Of a stretch of 5,640 bases of DNA, positions 5,507-5,640 are shown in pieces. The notes under the pieces were generated by a model. That model made no database searches and was not told where the DNA came from. It saw only the letters and a list, made by a program, of their open reading frames with translations. Position 1 is the first letter of the stretch, and every line of letters starts with the position of its first letter. Source of the DNA: Microbacteriaceae bacterium (GTDB lineage Bacteria; Actinomycetota; Actinomycetes; Actinomycetales; Microbacteriaceae); NCBI GenBank assembly GCA_022701925.1, contig JAKONM010000002.1, positions 1 to 5,640 on the forward strand, in the 5' to 3' direction. The translations under genes were made by a program, and so were the position numbers.

Positions 5507-5640
5507 ATGCCCGACGGCTACGACGTCCAGCCCTTCCGGGTGGACATCCCCCAGGCCGACCTGGACGACCTGCGCGAGCGCCTCGAGCGCACGCGCTTCC
5601 CGCGGGACTTCGCGAACGACGACTGGCGCTACGGCTACAA
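5507..5640 (+). CDS. Epoxide-hydrolase-like alpha/beta hydrolase, N-terminal EHN domain; runs off the right edge
   Basis: The first 44 complete codons of a protein that continues outside the window. The ATG at 5507 has a strong ribosome site, GAGGAGG (5494-5500), 6 bases upstream. Residues 9-44 fit the epoxide hydrolase N-terminal (EHN) domain pattern: a short strand FRVDIP (10-15), a helix DLDDLRERLERTRFP (18-32), and the conserved DDW..GY tail (38-44). In this family the segment precedes a microsomal-epoxide-hydrolase-like alpha/beta-hydrolase core, whose catalytic residues would lie beyond the edge. Many such bacterial proteins are called epoxide hydrolases without proof and may act on other esters or epoxides. 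It is transcribed divergently from the transporter operon across a 250-base control region, so co-regulation or a shared pathway is plausible but not shown. No signal peptide is seen. Confidence 0.82.
   Translation, partial: MPDGYDVQPFRVDIPQADLDDLRERLERTRFPRDFANDDWRYGY

Noticed and set aside
1..5640. CRISPR array, insertion sequence, tRNA or phage-like content
   Set aside because: No regularly spaced repeats, terminal inverted repeats, transposase or integrase motifs, or tRNA-like cloverleaf were seen on either strand; the window is almost fully explained by the transporter operon and the divergent gene.

Overview
The window is very GC-rich, with codons ending mostly in G or C and almost no TTA. 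It encodes a lipoprotein-anchored solute-binding protein rather than a soluble periplasmic one. Both points suggest a high-GC actinobacterium; the sequence does not support a finer placement.

Layout: positions 1-5256 form one leftward (minus-strand) transcription unit. In transcription order it encodes a substrate-binding lipoprotein (5256-4117), an RbsC-type permease (4029-2989), a duplicated-domain sugar-type ABC ATPase (2992-1454), a second RbsC-type permease (1457-417), and the N-terminal third of an M20C/PepD-type dipeptidase (396 to the left edge). The three central genes overlap by 4 bases (GTGA) at each junction, and the dipeptidase starts 20 bases after the second permease. A perfect 14-bp hairpin separates the binding-protein gene from the first permease. 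It probably acts as an mRNA processing or attenuation element, giving more binding protein than membrane components. From 5507 to the right edge a gene on the opposite strand begins, encoding the N-terminal (EHN) domain of an epoxide-hydrolase-like alpha/beta hydrolase.

The 250-base divergent region (5257-5506) holds back-to-back promoter candidates, each with a perfect TTGACA -35 box. The leftward promoter is followed by an imperfect 27-bp palindrome (5298-5324). The rightward -10 box overlaps the first copy of a 15-bp direct repeat (5429-5443, 5448-5462). Both look like regulator-binding sites.

How the genes may work together: the binding protein, heterodimeric permease and ATPase should form a CUT2-type importer (the family of ribose, galactose and AI-2 transporters). 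A cytoplasmic dipeptidase in the same unit and a divergent hydrolase suggest a small uptake-and-breakdown locus, but the substrate cannot be read from the sequence. The most distinctive molecular feature is the ATPase: one of its two composite ATP sites looks intact, while every motif of the other is altered. I see no mobile element, CRISPR array, tRNA or rRNA. The families are all known, and I do not claim a new system.
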